Positions 35,587 to 46,004 of a DNA stretch of 64,000 nucleotides are shown piece after piece; the stretch's first letter is position 1; every line of letters begins with the position of its first letter. The stretch spans positions 1,425,312,121-1,425,376,120 of the forward strand of contig NC_056733.1 of assembly GCF_019279795.1 (NCBI RefSeq), read 5' to 3'. This DNA is from Protopterus annectens (lineage: Eukaryota; Chordata; Ceratodontiformes; Protopteridae). The notes beneath the pieces are model-generated. The model did not search any database and had not been told where the DNA came from. It saw only the letters and a program-made list of their open reading frames with translations. Made by a program: the position numbers and the translations under genes.

Positions 35587-36785
35587 GAAAGGCTGGTGCA
35601 GATTACCCACTCTACCAGCTTTGCCCAGACTATAAGGTAGATTCACTGTCACCAGTCAGTTACTATAAGGCTCTTACATAGGGTAACCAATTATATGGTG
35701 CAATATTAATGCTAATACAAATGGTAGTAGTTGACCAAGATAGCTAGGTCTTCTGGAGTGGCCCACACAGTGTCTCCAAATAAATATAAGAACTCTCAAA
35801 GGTTAGATACTTTCTACAAGGACCAGCCACAATGAAGTTTTAAATATATTTAATAATAAATAATAAATAATAAAAGATCATGAAATACTGAATATATATT
35901 CACAGTAAACCACATAGTTCAGATCATAGGGAATATTAAAAAGAACATTGATGGACAGACTCAGACAAATAAAGAAAAACAATATCTAAACTAAGTTTCA
36001 CTATATTCCTGACTAAATCTAAAAGAATCACTGTTCCCGAGTTAAGTTACTTACTACCACAAGACAAAATGTGTGGGTGAGGGTCTTTCTAGTCAGGCTT
36101 CCAAAACAGAATACTCAATACTCTGAGATTACGCCCTGTAAAATATAATACCCAAGATGACTTACAGAATGACCTCATCTGGTCACCTGAATCTAGATTC
36201 CCACAATATCTCCTTTTGAAGTTTGAGACAGGATTTTAGCAGACCATTGCAATACACATTTAGAGCTTTTATGGTAGTGCCTAGGAGCCAGAAACATTTA
36301 CAACACTTCCCCCCTTATTTACAAAAGCTAACAGATAATGGCTGCTTTCAGACCTACCGTCTCCAGTCGTATTCAGCACTGTGGAGTGCCTTTTAATGGT
36401 TTAACAGCTAATTTACTCTTCCCTTATTTTTCTTAAAATAAGCCAGCTGGTTAACCTTTGCTGTACTGGTGTCCTCTACTAAAACATATACATTTAATTC
36501 AGTTACCAAAAATACATGTACATTTCTCTTCATTTCAGCAGGTTGTACTATTAATACATTTTAACACAATTAACACAAAGCTCACAAATACATTTTCAGC
36601 ACAAGCACCTGTATGGATCAGATTGACATACTAATGACATATAGTTATTTACAAAATTCAAGCTAGCTGTGCTGGCACAAGTCATACATCCACTGTACTA
36701 AATCTGGCAGTACTTCCTATTGTCACAGGGTATTTTAAAGCTACACAGTTAAAGTTCCAAAATACAGCAAAAGAAGAAACTATAA
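35161..36785 (-). mobile_element. LTR-retrotransposon fossil: one LTR plus partial internal sequence
   Basis: A block foreign to L1 interrupts L1-A ORF2. From 35161 to 36305 it begins TGTGATG and ends ACAACA on the plus strand, so it has TG...CA ends of an LTR of about 1145 bp. On the minus strand the LTR is directly preceded by a purine run (AATAAGGGGGGAAG, 36306-36320), as a polypurine tract would be. About 460 bp of internal-type sequence follow before L1-A resumes. A second LTR is not seen. It looks broken and incomplete, with no coding region. Family (Gypsy-like or other) cannot be told. Confidence 0.45.
35539..35582. repeat. (CA)n microsatellite
   Basis: About 22 CA units inside the LTR-type block. 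Confidence 0.97.
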
Positions 36786-36801
36786 TTCAAAGAGGAAAGG
36801 G

Positions 36802-37633
36802 ATGATGATGAAACAGGGGAGAAGCTCGAGAAACAAGGAGACACTGGGATTTTGGATGCAGACCTTTAAGGAGAATAACAATAATCATACAGAATATTAT
36901 ATCTATAAAGTAACTGAAGGGATCGTAAGATCTAAGCCAACATTAGAATGGAGAGAGGAGATTCTGCCAATAGGGATGACTGCAATTAGTGATATAGACA
37001 ATAGGCAAGAGGGGGCTGGAATTTATTGGAGAAAACTGTCAAAGGAACCAAGGTATTGGGAGCAAATAACTAGACAGGGAAAGATGATAAAATGGGAAGA
37101 TGCTAAGAATTTATTTGGACTGCAGGTTAGAGATTTCATTCCCTACCAAGGATTGATATCAGAGTATAGGCAAAGAGAAAGAAATGGGGGGGCTCCTAAA
37201 TAAAAGACCAACACTGGTAGAGTTTATTAGTATCTAATTTTTAGTAGAATCTAGACCAGAAGCTGTCATGAAAAAAGGAATAATTAATAGAGCATATAAA
37301 ATACTGCATAATAACTATTTTGCTTGGAAGTGTTTACATAAATATTTTTATATCCCAAGTAGACTCCAGAAAATTTTTCCTCCGGTAGATAGCAAATGTT
37401 GGAGATGTTATGGGGAAGAAAGAGATAATTGGGAACATATTTTCTTGGAGTGTGGTGAGTTGGCAGACTTTAAGGATTCCCTGAGGGATGCACTGTTGGA
37501 GATTCTGGGTGGGCAGACTGGTGTGACGAGGGAGATGATTTTTCTGAGCTATGATACAGAATCAGAATTGCCTAGACATGGTAAGGCCTTGCTATGTCTG
37601 ATTATGGTGACTGCCAAAAAAAGCAATCACTAG
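36802..37633 (+). pseudogene. L1-A ORF2 C-terminal part
   Basis: 36802-37203 reads RSSRNKETLGFWMQTFKEN, WREEILPIGMTAISD and KWEDAKNLFGLQVRDFIPYQGL. After a stop, 37268-37633 reads INRAYKILHNNYFAWKCLHKYF, then CWRCYGEERDNWEHIFLECGELADF, the conserved cysteine/histidine motif at the end of L1 ORF2 (C-x2-C, HIF-x2-C). The 3' UTR extends to the A tract at 38011. Confidence 0.8.
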
Positions 37634-39123
37634 AAAATGGAAATCAAAATCTAAACCAACTATATTAGAAGTAGTGAACATAGTAACAGAGATAAAACAA
37701 CTGCAATTGAAATCTTTAGAAAAAAGTATGAGCAAACTACATAGGAAAATGGGAATTGTGAGAACAATACATACAGGTGAAGAATGAGGTTTAAAAGAAG
37801 GCAGGACTTAAATGAGCTATGTAATGTTTGACTGAAAATGACTGGGCAGATTATAAGCGATGCATAATGTTTGCAGCCGGGAGTGTGTCAGTATGGTTTC
37901 TGATGTTAAATGCTTGCAACTAGGATTGTGTTGGTGTGGTTTGTTTTTGTTTATATAAATGTGTGATTGCCTATGTCATAAGTGATGGTTTAATAAAGAT
38001 GTTTCTTGTTAAAAAAAAAAAAAAAAGAAGAAGTTGAAAGAGTGGACAGAGTGGGTGCGTCCAATAGGTTCAAGTGTCAAATGAAGAAAGTTAAATCCCA
38101 TACAGCAGTTCAGTGCTGGAGGGAAGGGAATAAGCCTCCAATATATCGGGAGACTTTGATAAAAGGGAATAGGATATTAATTTGGGAGCAGGCAACACTG
38201 GAATATCCACTCAGGGAAAATGATAAACTAGCATACATGGGATTGGAGAGGGTGGTGAAAAATACGCAGCATAAAAAGGGTTGCTTAGGATCTGTCCTAT
38301 CAGTTATTCACTATTTTATGGATGCATGATTGGTATATCCTATATAAAAGGTCTCATGACCAGAGTGTGCAGAGGAAGGCTGGAGTCAGCAGTTAGATGT
38401 GCAAATATCAGCTGAAGACTGGATAGATATTTGTAGTAGACCTAAGTATGCAACCAAATCCAGAAAATTTGAATACTTTCTTGGAAATGTCTGTGTAAGT
38501 ATTTTTACACCCCAGGTAAGTTGCAACATATGTATCCACAGCCAGAAAGCAACTGCTGGAGATGTGAAAAAAGGGTGAAAGGGAACTGGGAACATATGTT
38601 TTGGTCTTGTGGGAGACTTCAGACATTCAAGGATAAACTTCAGGAATTCATAACTCATATAGCAGAGCAGCATATTACAGTAACTAAAGAAATTATGCTA
38701 CTGAATTGGGTTAATGGCACCTACCAGAAACATGTGCAGGTATTACCAACACTCCTGCTGATAGTTGCAAAAAAAATCAGTCACTTGGAGATGGAAAAGC
38801 CCTGAATTACCTAATATAGTTCAAGTGATAAGGGACATGGAGGAAGTTAGAATGTTGTAAACTAGGTTAAGTGGAAAGCCAGTAAGTAAAATGATAGCAA
38901 CAAAATGGGCCAAGTGGGGTTAGTACAGGGTCATTAACTACTGACAACAAAAGGACATACAGCAGTGGATAAGTTTCATGGGGTTTGGAAGCTTCTGAGT
39001 TTCTTTTTACTTGGTTAATAATTACTGTTTTAATTGTTTAATGATCTAGGAACAAGGATTATGTTCATTTTAATTGAAGGAATAAGCTACAAGGTTCTGA
39101 ACTCATTTGGGTGTTGATGTGCT

Positions 39124-39633
39124 GGGTCTATATTACGTAATCGAAGAGACACTTCTTCAAATATGTAATAATTGACACCAAAAGATGGACACGTCCACAA
39201 ATGTTTTCCTAGGGAAAAAATGTACGGGACCGTAAACACAACACACACACACACTTCTAATCTATTTTAAGTGCCTAAAACTGCGAACTTTCAAAATATT
39301 GAACATCAACATAAGCGATTTCTTTCCCTTGGAAAGAAATTGCTTGCCCTACAAACACCAACAAATAACCACAAACACTACAAAGTGGGGGCATCGCCCC
39401 CTCATACCCCCCGACATGGGGGGCTGTGCCCCCCACACACTTCCTAACTAAATATACCAACTCTGCGATCACTCTACATTGGGGAAAAGAGTAAACCCCA
39501 GGAACGGCCAATTGAATTTTTTCCCTAGGAAAAAATTTGCAGACATGGCCGTTCGCGGTTTTGGGATTCGGTCTTTTGTTGTAGATTATTACATATTCGA
39601 AGAAGTGTCTCTTCAATTACATAATATAGACCC
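39124..39633. mobile_element. TIR element, GGGTSTATATTA family, copy 3
   Basis: Ends GGGTCTATATTACGTAATCG and, inverted, GGGTCTATATTATGTAATTG, matching over about 35 bp through AAGAGACACTTCTTC. Flanks share ATGTGCT (39117-39123 and 39635-39641), a duplication with slight decay. It sits in the 3' UTR of L1-B. The interior has subterminal inverted words: GGACACGTCCACAAATGTTTTCCTAGGGAAAAA at the left against TTTTTCCCTAGGAAAAAATTTGCAGACATGGCCGT at the right. No protein. Confidence 0.85.
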
Positions 39634-39833
39634 AATGTGCTACATATTGGCTATGGGTGAGGTGACTATTATTTGGGCTCCAGGCTGTTTGCTGTATAGG
39701 TAGCACCTGGAAACAGTTAACAGTGAATTGAGCCTAGAACCATATAAAGTGTGATATCCACATGTATGACTGAATGATTCTGGAAATTATATTGTGAAAA
39801 ATGTTATTAATAAAGAAATGTTTTGTTAAAAAT

Positions 39834-40325
39834 GTTATATGACCTCTTTTAACCCATCTTTACATGCAATTAGCCTTCATTAAGTAGTCTCCCATTGGAT
39901 GAAGCAGATAACTTCTTTATTGCCTATATTTGCTCCTTCTGTGCATCTTTGTTTTATAATTAATGTAATTTCTAGTTATACCCCCAATGTTAAAGTTGCT
40001 ATTGAGTTTGAAAAATAATGATTATACCACATTTTCTGGTGTTTTTGTTTCATCATCTAGTCAGCTTTTCTGTATGACCACATTCACAAAATTATATTAT
40101 TATAGGTATTAGGTTGTGATTTACATACAACAGGAAGGCATTCTGGGTAAGCAAAAACAACTGACTTCTCCAGAAAGCAGTATCTTACTTACATTGTGCA
40201 TTTTCAATACTACAACATCATATATGCTAATTTTTAAGTAAGGTTATCAACCTGCAAAATATAGTTGAGAATGCACATTCCTGAAGCAAACATCCTCTCT
40301 TGTTGTGATTTTCATGGAACTGTAA

Positions 40326-40391
<66 letters not shown>

Positions 40392-41856
40392 CTTTAAGTG
40401 ATGAAGCATTATAGGTCCAGTTTTCATGATACTTCAGCAGACATTATAATCTCCAGGAAACATTTTGTGGGCCATCCTTAGCAATAAAATAAGATGCAAA
40501 AAGAATAACATTTTACATCAAAGACTTTATCATTTAGAATTATATATTGTAAGATGGGCTACACTCAACTCCAGAGGTTAGGTACTTCTATCTGCTTCAG
40601 AGAGTGTGGCAATAGACTTTAACTCAATTATCCTGTTAACCTTAAATACATTTCCTCTACCTCACACAAGGTACATTCATTTCATAACTCAGTGGTTTAA
40701 GATCAGTGAAGAAATACTGAAAAATAATGTCTAGTAGAAATTATCTATGGTCTGTATATCATGGAAGTATATCTGACTTAGTGAATTTTAAATAGAAGAA
40801 ATTAAGTTTAAGAATTATATCTTTTCAAAGAAAATCCTATTATTTATTCCAACAAAAGTAGTATGCCAAAACTCTCATACAATTCCGTCATGGAATTAAC
40901 CAACTTCTCTGTTAAGGACAGTACCACAATCTCTTCTCTCCTCTACAAAGCATCAACACTGTTGAATACTTTGTCAATAACTTCCATAAGTTCATTCAAC
41001 AAATAATAATCAGATACTCCAATGGATACCTTCAGCTCACCTCGCACCACTGTTTCAATTAATCTCCCTTTATTGTACATATTGTTTGTACTAGTGGTTA
41101 AAAGACCTGGTCCAACAGCATCGACAGAACACCACCCAAACTTATAAAGATTTCACTATCTGCTATTATTTCTCTCCTAACCATTATCAGTAACAGATCT
41201 GGCTAGACTGATCTAACTGGTTACAACATTTATGTAAAGGAAACTACAGAAAACTGGGTACTTGTACCCAAAAAGTATCCCCCTTGGGAAATGTGCGTGT
41301 TTATGTGTGTTTGTAAAATTATCTTGACTAAGTTTTGGTGACTGTTGGGAAGGCAGCACTATAAAGCAATGAGCCGAGAGCAAGGTGGTTGAAGTCCTGG
41401 AAACCACTAATTATAGCTCTGCTCTGCAGTTGCTCACTGTAAGTCATATTTGGATGTGGCAAGTGCTGGCCATAACCCAAGGCTGTAGAGTGAACCTGCC
41501 ATATATTCTGAAGGCATGTTTCCCCGCATATATTATTTGATGGTCAGTGGTGTTGATTATGTAGCCTCTGTCCATGATAGGAATGAAATGACTTCCCACT
41601 GTGGAGGGTTTAGGCTGATTCTGTATACCAATAATTCCACTACTGTCATATCTGACAATTTACCAGAGTTCATTAATCTCAGACCTGAAGAATTATGCCT
41701 TTTCTTACAGCCTTGGCTATTCTTCATGGGTCTACACTTCCATGCAACAAAAAAAAACAAGTCCTTGTTGTTCTCTTCCTGTATGATTTTAATTATCATT
41801 TGTATTACCCTGACATCTCCAAAACCTGCCTCAGTTTCTTAATTAAGTCAACACAA
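39834..41856. other. Spacer, no gene recognised
   Basis: Only a (TA)n tract at 40331-40389 stands out. Open stretches near 41213-41842 on both strands have no recognisable domain and no repeat-family words. Confidence 0.5.
40331..40389. repeat. (TA)n microsatellite
   Basis: About 29 uninterrupted TA dinucleotides. Confidence 0.97.
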
Positions 41857-42026
41857 GGGGATGCAGCTCAGTGGTAGAGTGCATGCTTTGCATGTTTGAG
41901 GTCCTGGGTTCAATCCCCTGCATCTCTATAGCATGTTTGGAGCTTTTCTCCTTGGGCCTCCACTAAAAAAGGACCTGTGTCCAGTTGGAATTTCCTGGTA
42001 AACAAATGTAAATAAATAAATAAATC
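41857..42026 (+). mobile_element. tRNA-Ala(UGC)-derived SINE with L2-B-like tail
   Basis: The 72-nt head (41857-41928) folds as tRNA-Ala. The acceptor stem is GGGGATG/CATCTCT, the D arm includes AGCTCAGTGGTAGAG (A box), the anticodon loop TTTGCAT gives UGC, and the B box is GGGTTCAATCC. There is a T-T mismatch in the anticodon stem and one in the T stem, so it is not a clean tRNA gene. The following 98 bp end in (AAAT)n. They match the 3' tail of the L2-B LINE (15411-15497, inverted) over about 80 bp: CTTTTCTCC, GGCCTCCACT, TCCAG-TGGA, CAAATGT-AATAAATAAAT. Known: tRNA heads with LINE tails are the classic LINE-dependent SINE design. Confidence 0.85.
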
Positions 42027-42070
42027 TTGACAAGCCACATTAGTGGAGATTATTATGGTAAAATTTATTG

Positions 42071-42353
42071 ACAGCCGCGGTGGTGCAGTGGTTAGCATTG
42101 TCGCTTCACAGCAAGAGGTTCTCCCATTCGATTCTCGGCTGGAGCATCTTCTGTGTGGAGTCTGCATGTCCTCCCCGCAGTCAAGTAATGTTAAAGACAT
42201 GCAGGTAGGTCCGTGCGTAAATAGGCGTGCCTTCTTTGAAGGTTGGGCATTGGGCTGGCAACTCGGCACCATACAAATCCACTGCCAATCATGAGCGGAC
42301 TGGAGTTCCGCTATGGCGACCCCCTAACCGGGAAAAGCCAAAAGACATTACTT
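42071..42353 (+). mobile_element. V-SINE (DANA/HE1-like) with 20-bp target duplication
   Basis: The tRNA-like head CGGTGGTGCAGTGGTTAGC is followed by the V-SINE core TCTGTGTGGAGTCTGCATGTC, and the 3' part ends CCGCTATGGCGACC and GGGAAAAGCCAAAAGAC, as in fish DANA-type elements. A 20-bp direct repeat flanks it exactly (42051-42070 and 42354-42373). Perfect flanks imply a fairly recent insertion. A sister copy is at 62869-63139. Confidence 0.9.
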
Positions 42354-42479
42354 TATTATGGTAAAATTTATTGGATGCATTATTTATAATCAATTAAAAT
42401 GTGACCTCCAGGTAAAGAATGTGTCTACAAAAACCAATAATAGACTAACCAAACTTTCTTAAATGCTAGTGCCAGTTTA

Positions 42480-42680
42480 GCCATTGCAACTTGGATGAGG
42501 TATTAAACCATGACCCAATCTGCCTGACTTGACAGTAGTTCAGGTAGATGTAAAAGAGTCCATGGCACTTATCCAAAATAGTAGAGGAATTTCCCATGGT
42601 GCTGTGGCCAGATATCCCCAGTCAGTATGAATTACCACCTTGGAGCCCCCTGAAAGGAGGTACTGGTCTACTGGAACTAA
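42480..42680. repeat. Old dispersed repeat, possible SINE or LINE 3' remnant
   Basis: The words ATTAAACCATGACC, GTAGATGTAAAAGAGTCCATGGCACTT, TGGCCAGATATCCCCAG and ACCACCTTGGAGCC resemble a widespread vertebrate repeat core (GGATGTAAAAGATCCCATGGCAC, then CTGGCCAA-ATT). Recalled from memory, no comparison run. Confidence 0.35.
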
Positions 42681-42689
42681 CTCAGTCAA

Positions 42690-45600
42690 CGAAGGATGAA
42701 TAGGTTCATAGGAGGTTACTAGGCTATTGGCACTAGGGTTTTTATAAGCCTAGCCATGTTATACCCTTGTTCCCTTATTGACCAAGTTGCATAGTCTATA
42801 TTTGCAGTGCAAGTCTATGATCAGCACCGACTGCCGTTATCCAAGAGAGATATAGGTAACACCCCCGGGGTAAATTTACGGTCGCCCATCCAGATGTCTA
42901 AGTTACATCTAAATATGGGCATTGAGGAACTCTGCTTTACGTGAACTGGGAGTTTGTTCTAGAGTAGTGGCAATCTCTTGGAGACATATCTGTCTCTCCA
43001 GCATGTCCTGTTAATGTCACAGGCTAGGTTAAGATCCCTAGAGTGAGTGAATTTTGTCCCATTTTACTTGCAGATGTGCAGCATTTCCATTAGAGCAGCA
43101 TCCAAGACTGCTTTGTAGGGCAGGCACAAGTCACCTCTCAGCAGCCTGTAAGATACAGAGTACAGTGACAGGGCCTTCAGTCTGTCCATGTAGGTCATGT
43201 GTGTAAGGCCCTGAATGTTCTTGGTGAGAAACCTCTGAGGTCTCTCCAGCTGCTGCAGGTGTATGGTGAGGTACATACAGAAGAGAGTGTTGTACTCTAT
43301 TAGTAGTCTGATGAGAGATGAGTAGGTGAGTTATAACATCCTTACCTCTAGATATGATGCCCTTACATATGAGATGTGCAACACAGAAGGCCTTCCTTAC
43401 CACTGTGGACACATAGTGATCAAAGTTAAGGTTGCTATCAACCTGTGTTCCGAAATCTGTCATTACAGGGTTTGAGCAAAGGTGGGTACTGTTAATATTG
43501 TAATTCGCAGGGGCTTCTCCTTTGCTAAAATGGATGATGATGCATTTTTTTTGCATTTGGTTTAAGTCCTTGGCTTTGGCAACAATAATTTGTTTTTGTA
43601 AGCCCTTTTTGTAGTATGTCACCATTGTTGGGGGACTCAATGATTGCACCCAATTTGCAGTCATCAGCGAACTTAGCCAAGCCACAGGCCAGCTATTTTC
43701 ACCTGCACTTCTGAGAAATCAATTCCAAACAGTAAGGGGCCCAGCACAGATCGTTGTGGTATACCACTGGTAACTGGTCTGCTAGTAGACATGGAATCCC
43801 CAACTTTGACTGTATGCATTCTGTCAGTGAGCCAGTTGGCTACCTATCTATTAACATATGGGTTATTTCCCAGCTGGGTGAGTTTCTCAATGATGCCTAA
43901 GTGAAAGAATGTGTCAAAGCTTTGGTTAAGTCAAGATAGGCTGTATCTACTGTTTTGCCTTCATCCAGACCTTTGATGGCCTTCTCGAAGAAGTCCACCA
44001 GGTTTAATAAGCATGCTCTACCCTTAATGAAGCCAAATTGGATTAGTTCAAGAGTTTCAGAGTCACCTATGTCTTTATTAATAAGATCCATAATGATTCT
44101 TTCCATGGCCTTGCAGATAAGGCTGGTTAGGCTTATGAGTCTATAGTTCCCAGGGTTGGTTGATGGACCCCCTTTGTGCAAGGGAATTACTATTGCTGTT
44201 TTCCACTCTGCTGGGACAAAGCCAGTACTTAGACTGTGGTTGAAGAGAGTGGCAAGTGGTTCTGCTAGGTCCTGTTTTAGACCATTTAGTAGGCAGCATG
44301 GGATGTTATCTGGTCCCATGGAGGCTGTGTTTTGGGCCGTAGAGAGTGTGGTTTTGACTGCTCTTTGGAGATGCTAGGTACAGGACTGGTGACAGGTATG
44401 CTTTGGGTATGTCTGATGGGGACAGGGGGTGAGATTTGCACCACAATTGTCTGCTAGCAGGTTGGCAATGTCCACGGGGTCAGTATGAATGGTACTGTCC
44501 ATTACTAGGTTGGCACAACTTCCCTTTTAGATTTCTGACATAGCTAAAGAATGCCTTGTGATTATCCTTAGCTTGGGATGTTAGTTTAGCTTTGTAATTG
44601 GCTTTAGAGGACTTTACAAGATATCTAATTTGCTTGTTTAAGCTGTGGAGGGTGTCCTTCCTCTGCTGAGTCAGTTTCCTCTTGTTCTTAGACATTAGTT
44701 TCTTCCTCTTGTTGCATAACCTATTTATGTTTGATGTGCACCAGGGTGGCTTGTTTTTTCTGAGGACCTTGTTTTGATCTGTTCAGGTACAGCTGAGTCT
44801 ATACATTTGTATTAGTGTTTATACATTCAAATAAGTGTTTATACAGGGCATTTGTGTACACCTCTGTATAGAAGTCATTGTTGACAGTGGTAGCAGGGGG
44901 TTTGAAACTATGTATGCCAACACTTAGGAGGCTATAGTTTGCTTTGGAGAAAATTTTCATCCTTTTTTTGCTCTTGAGGGGGAGTCAGGTACGATCGTTA
45001 CTTTGAACAAGACTGATTTAGGATCAGACCTTACCAAGGAGGGCAACATGCAGGGGATAGTGCAGAGACCCAGTATTTTGGTGAGTAATAAGTCTAGGAC
45101 ATTTAAGCCCCCTGTGGCGGTACAGACTATCTGTGCTAAGCCATTTGTATTAACACACTCCAGGAACCTTAGGGTGAGTGTGTTTGTGCTCATATATGAC
45201 TCCCAATCAATGGAAGTGGTTCATGGTTGGGGACTAATAGCTAACAGTTATATGGAAGGGGGTTTTATCTACAGTTAGTTGGGCTTGGAGTAGCTTTAGA
45301 GAGTTGTCCTGTTCGACCAGTCTTGAAGTCTATTTGTCTTTAATGAAGATGGATACACCTCCACCTTTGATTTTTTTCATACCTATTTTGAGGTCTGAAC
45401 GCGTGGAAGGCATTTTAGCCTTGCATGGCTGGGGTGCTCTCTGCAGCCTTAAACCATGTCTCTGTGACTGCTTAGACATTGGCATCTTCCAAGGTAAGGA
45501 GCGCTTCCAGTGAGCAGTTTCAGATTTAGGCTCCTAGCATTAAGCAGCATAACCTTGAGTTTGTCTCTAGTGGATTTTCTTACATCAGGAATTTTGTTGT

Positions 45601-46004
45601 TATGACATTGCCTAAAAAGGCCCTATGGGGGAGATGAGTACCTTTGCCACTAACCGAAAGCCAAGAGGTGACAGGTGAAGACCACCTCTGGTAAAGCAGC
45701 GTAGTCTGTCAACCATATCTTCCCAGGCTGACAGATACTGGAAACCCCTGGATTGACAAAAAAAGCTAATCCAATTGTTGAATTCAGTCATTCCTTTGTC
45801 TGTATTGTGACATCATCTTGGGTGAAGGTAGAATGCTGTTTTGGCTAGGGACATATCTACCTGGGACACATAATCTGAGAGCTCAGTCATGTCTCTCTTC
45901 ATATAGTCCAGTGAGGCACACCTCAAGTCATTCATTCCAATATGGACTAAGACTGAGTCATAATGGTACTTGTTGTTTAGAGATTTGAGTGCGTGCGTGA
46001 TCTG
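42690..46004 (-). mobile_element. CR1 LINE, nearly complete, 5'-truncated in ORF1
   Basis: Seen on the minus strand, 5' to 3': SGNH-esterase remnant (46004-45650, HQITHALKSLNNKYHYDSVLVHIGMNDL, with the G-x-ND block intact). Then the endonuclease (about 45500-44950, FLECVNTNGLAQIVC, GLNVLDLLLTKI, PSLVRSDPKSVLF) and a linker with NKQIRYLVKSSKANYKAKL (44695-44480). The RT follows (44319-43660, WKTAIVIPLHKGGPSTNPGNYRLISLTSLICK, FGFIKGRACLLNLVDFF, and an intact FADD near 43665). The closing domain (43276-43064) and the 8-mer tail at 42690 complete it. It is about the same length as the copy at 55731-59812 minus its first 700 bp. Several frameshifts. Confidence 0.85.

Larger units (their letters stand above)
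29593..38026 (+). mobile_element. L1-A: near full-length L1-clade LINE with nested insertions
   Basis: It starts GGACTTCCAAGATGGCTCC and ends in a 16-base A run at 38011-38026. Order: 5' UTR, ORF1 (about 29837-30766), a 1.2-kb spacer, then ORF2 from 31984 to 37633 and a 3' UTR ending AATAAAGATGTTTCTTGTT. The target duplication is imperfect: AAGAAATTTG before and AAGAAGTTG after. L1-B sequence lies on both sides. Three later insertions sit inside: TIR element 32390-32751, CR1 tail 33594-33815, LTR-type fossil 35161 to about 36785. Without them the element is about 6.2 kb, the usual L1 size. Both ORFs have stops and shifts, so it is inactive. Confidence 0.85.
26840..39833 (+). mobile_element. 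L1-B: old L1-clade LINE, split by L1-A
   Basis: Seen: 26895-26940 reads KVISWNINRLDD, the start of an L1 ORF2 endonuclease. 28364-28564 reads EGKNPSDPQSYKPISILNHSSKVF; 28600-28660 LFVSLDIEKVFSRVSW; 28705-28953 MWQGCPLSQLLIALYSKLLANEI with the catalytic box changed to FANE. At 29593 the element is interrupted by L1-A, and it resumes at 38027. There 38041-38329 and 38521-38805 give the C-terminal part, with CWRC, GNWEHMFWSCG and the final KISHLEMEKP. Its 3' end at about 39833 has AATAAAGAAATGTTTTGTTAAA, close to the AATAAAGATGTTTCTTGTT end of L1-A. A TIR element lies in the 3' UTR. There is no ORF1, so it is 5'-truncated, with many stops. Confidence 0.75.

Noticed and set aside
41213-41842. Possible exons on either strand
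   Set aside because: No recognised domain, no convincing splice-bracketed frame and the open stretches overlap in both orientations.
41857-41928. Functional tRNA-Ala(UGC) gene
   Set aside because: Mismatches in the anticodon and T stems, and the tail continues into a LINE-like 3' end with (AAAT)n, so it is a SINE head.
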